DNA of 64,000 nt from Methylobacter sp. S3L5C (GTDB lineage: Bacteria; Pseudomonadota; Gammaproteobacteria; Methylococcales; Methylomonadaceae): assembly GCF_022788635.1 (NCBI RefSeq), contig NZ_CP076024.1, positions 1,550,001 to 1,614,000 on the forward strand, read 5' to 3'. Positions 63,839 to 64,000 of this stretch are shown here, piece after piece; the stretch's first letter is position 1, and every line of letters starts with the position of its first letter. The position numbers and the translations under genes were made by a program. Under the pieces are notes generated by a model. That model ran no database searches, was not told the origin of the DNA, and saw only the letters and a program-made list of their open reading frames with translations.

Positions 63839-64000
63839 ATAATCATCCCGTAAGCCATCACAAAAATCATCGGTGTTATTGAGGCAAGGATGATCAGTCC
63901 AAAGCCGTCTGTCATCGGGTTACGACCCTTGATGGCAGTGGCCAGTCCGACACCCAGAGCAGTTACTAAAGGCACGGTAATCGTTGAGGTGGCGATACCA
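63835..64000 (-). CDS. DUF1538 family membrane protein, C-terminal part (cut by window edge)
   Basis: The minus-strand frame entering at 64000 ends [40 protein letters not shown] and [14 protein letters not shown], stop at 63835. This repeats the C-terminal pattern of the next DUF1538 protein ([20 protein letters not shown]), so two related membrane proteins are coded in tandem with a four-base ATGA overlap. The front is outside the window. Confidence 0.8.
   Translation of the reverse strand, partial: GIATSTITVPLVTALGVGLATAIKGRNPMTDGFGLIILASITPMIFVMAYGMII

Overview
The window reads as chromosomal DNA of a gammaproteobacterium, most likely a type I methanotroph of the order Methylococcales. 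That placement is an inference. It rests on a sucrose cluster (sucrose-phosphate synthase, sucrose phosphatase, fructokinase, amylosucrase) of the kind known from halotolerant methanotrophs, on the gammaproteobacterial order rsmI / rnpB / mraZ / dcw, and on the moderate to AT-leaning composition. No methane oxidation gene, rRNA, tRNA or CRISPR array was seen.

Layout. 1-5000 (minus strand): the start of a glutathione S-transferase, a YceI protein, a methyltransferase, an unknown protein, a HugZ-like protein, a GH57 glucan-branching enzyme and a DUF4912 protein. 5100-6450: nadC and a decayed flavin-reductase gene. 6680-9780: dolP-like, diaA and yraN on the minus strand, then rsmI and the RNase P RNA on the plus strand. 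10080-27780: a complete division and cell-wall (dcw) cluster from mraZ to ftsZ. It starts with a clear sigma-70 promoter and a likely MraZ operator. In it murB and ddl are fused into one open reading frame.

27900-36200 (minus): an iron-uptake region with two related siderophore receptors, a PepSY membrane protein, ExbD, ExbB, TonB and HemP, and two Fur boxes. 36377-38930 (plus): a BaeS/BaeR-like two-component system followed by a Spy-like periplasmic protein. 39050-45080 (minus): the sucrose operon. 45595-51485 (plus): type II NADH dehydrogenase, a YcxB-like protein, two small membrane proteins, an ABC-F ATPase, an unknown membrane protein and a universal stress protein.

51990-61230: a four-gene minus-strand signalling operon (TonB-dependent receptor, YfiR, large hybrid histidine kinase, response regulator with GGDEF and EAL domains) flanked by broken transposase genes on both sides. 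61460-64000: a cold-shock-like/TM2 membrane protein converging on cspA, then a CBS protein, a PII-like protein and two DUF1538 membrane proteins, the last cut by the window edge.

How the genes work together: the dcw cluster makes peptidoglycan precursors from UDP-MurNAc to lipid II and supplies the FtsA/FtsZ/FtsQ/FtsL/FtsI/FtsW divisome. The TonB/ExbBD genes power the siderophore receptors beside them. The sucrose operon runs synthesis (SPS, SPP) and turnover (fructokinase, amylosucrase) from one transcript. The points most worth a second look are the MurB-Ddl fusion, the receptor/YfiR/kinase/cyclic-di-GMP operon, the missing catalytic Asp in the phosphatase-like domain of SPS, the UmpAB-like DUF1538 pair with PII-like and CBS partners, and a hairpin-forming dispersed repeat present three times. 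Most of the window is ordinary core genome, and I see no system that is clearly undescribed.
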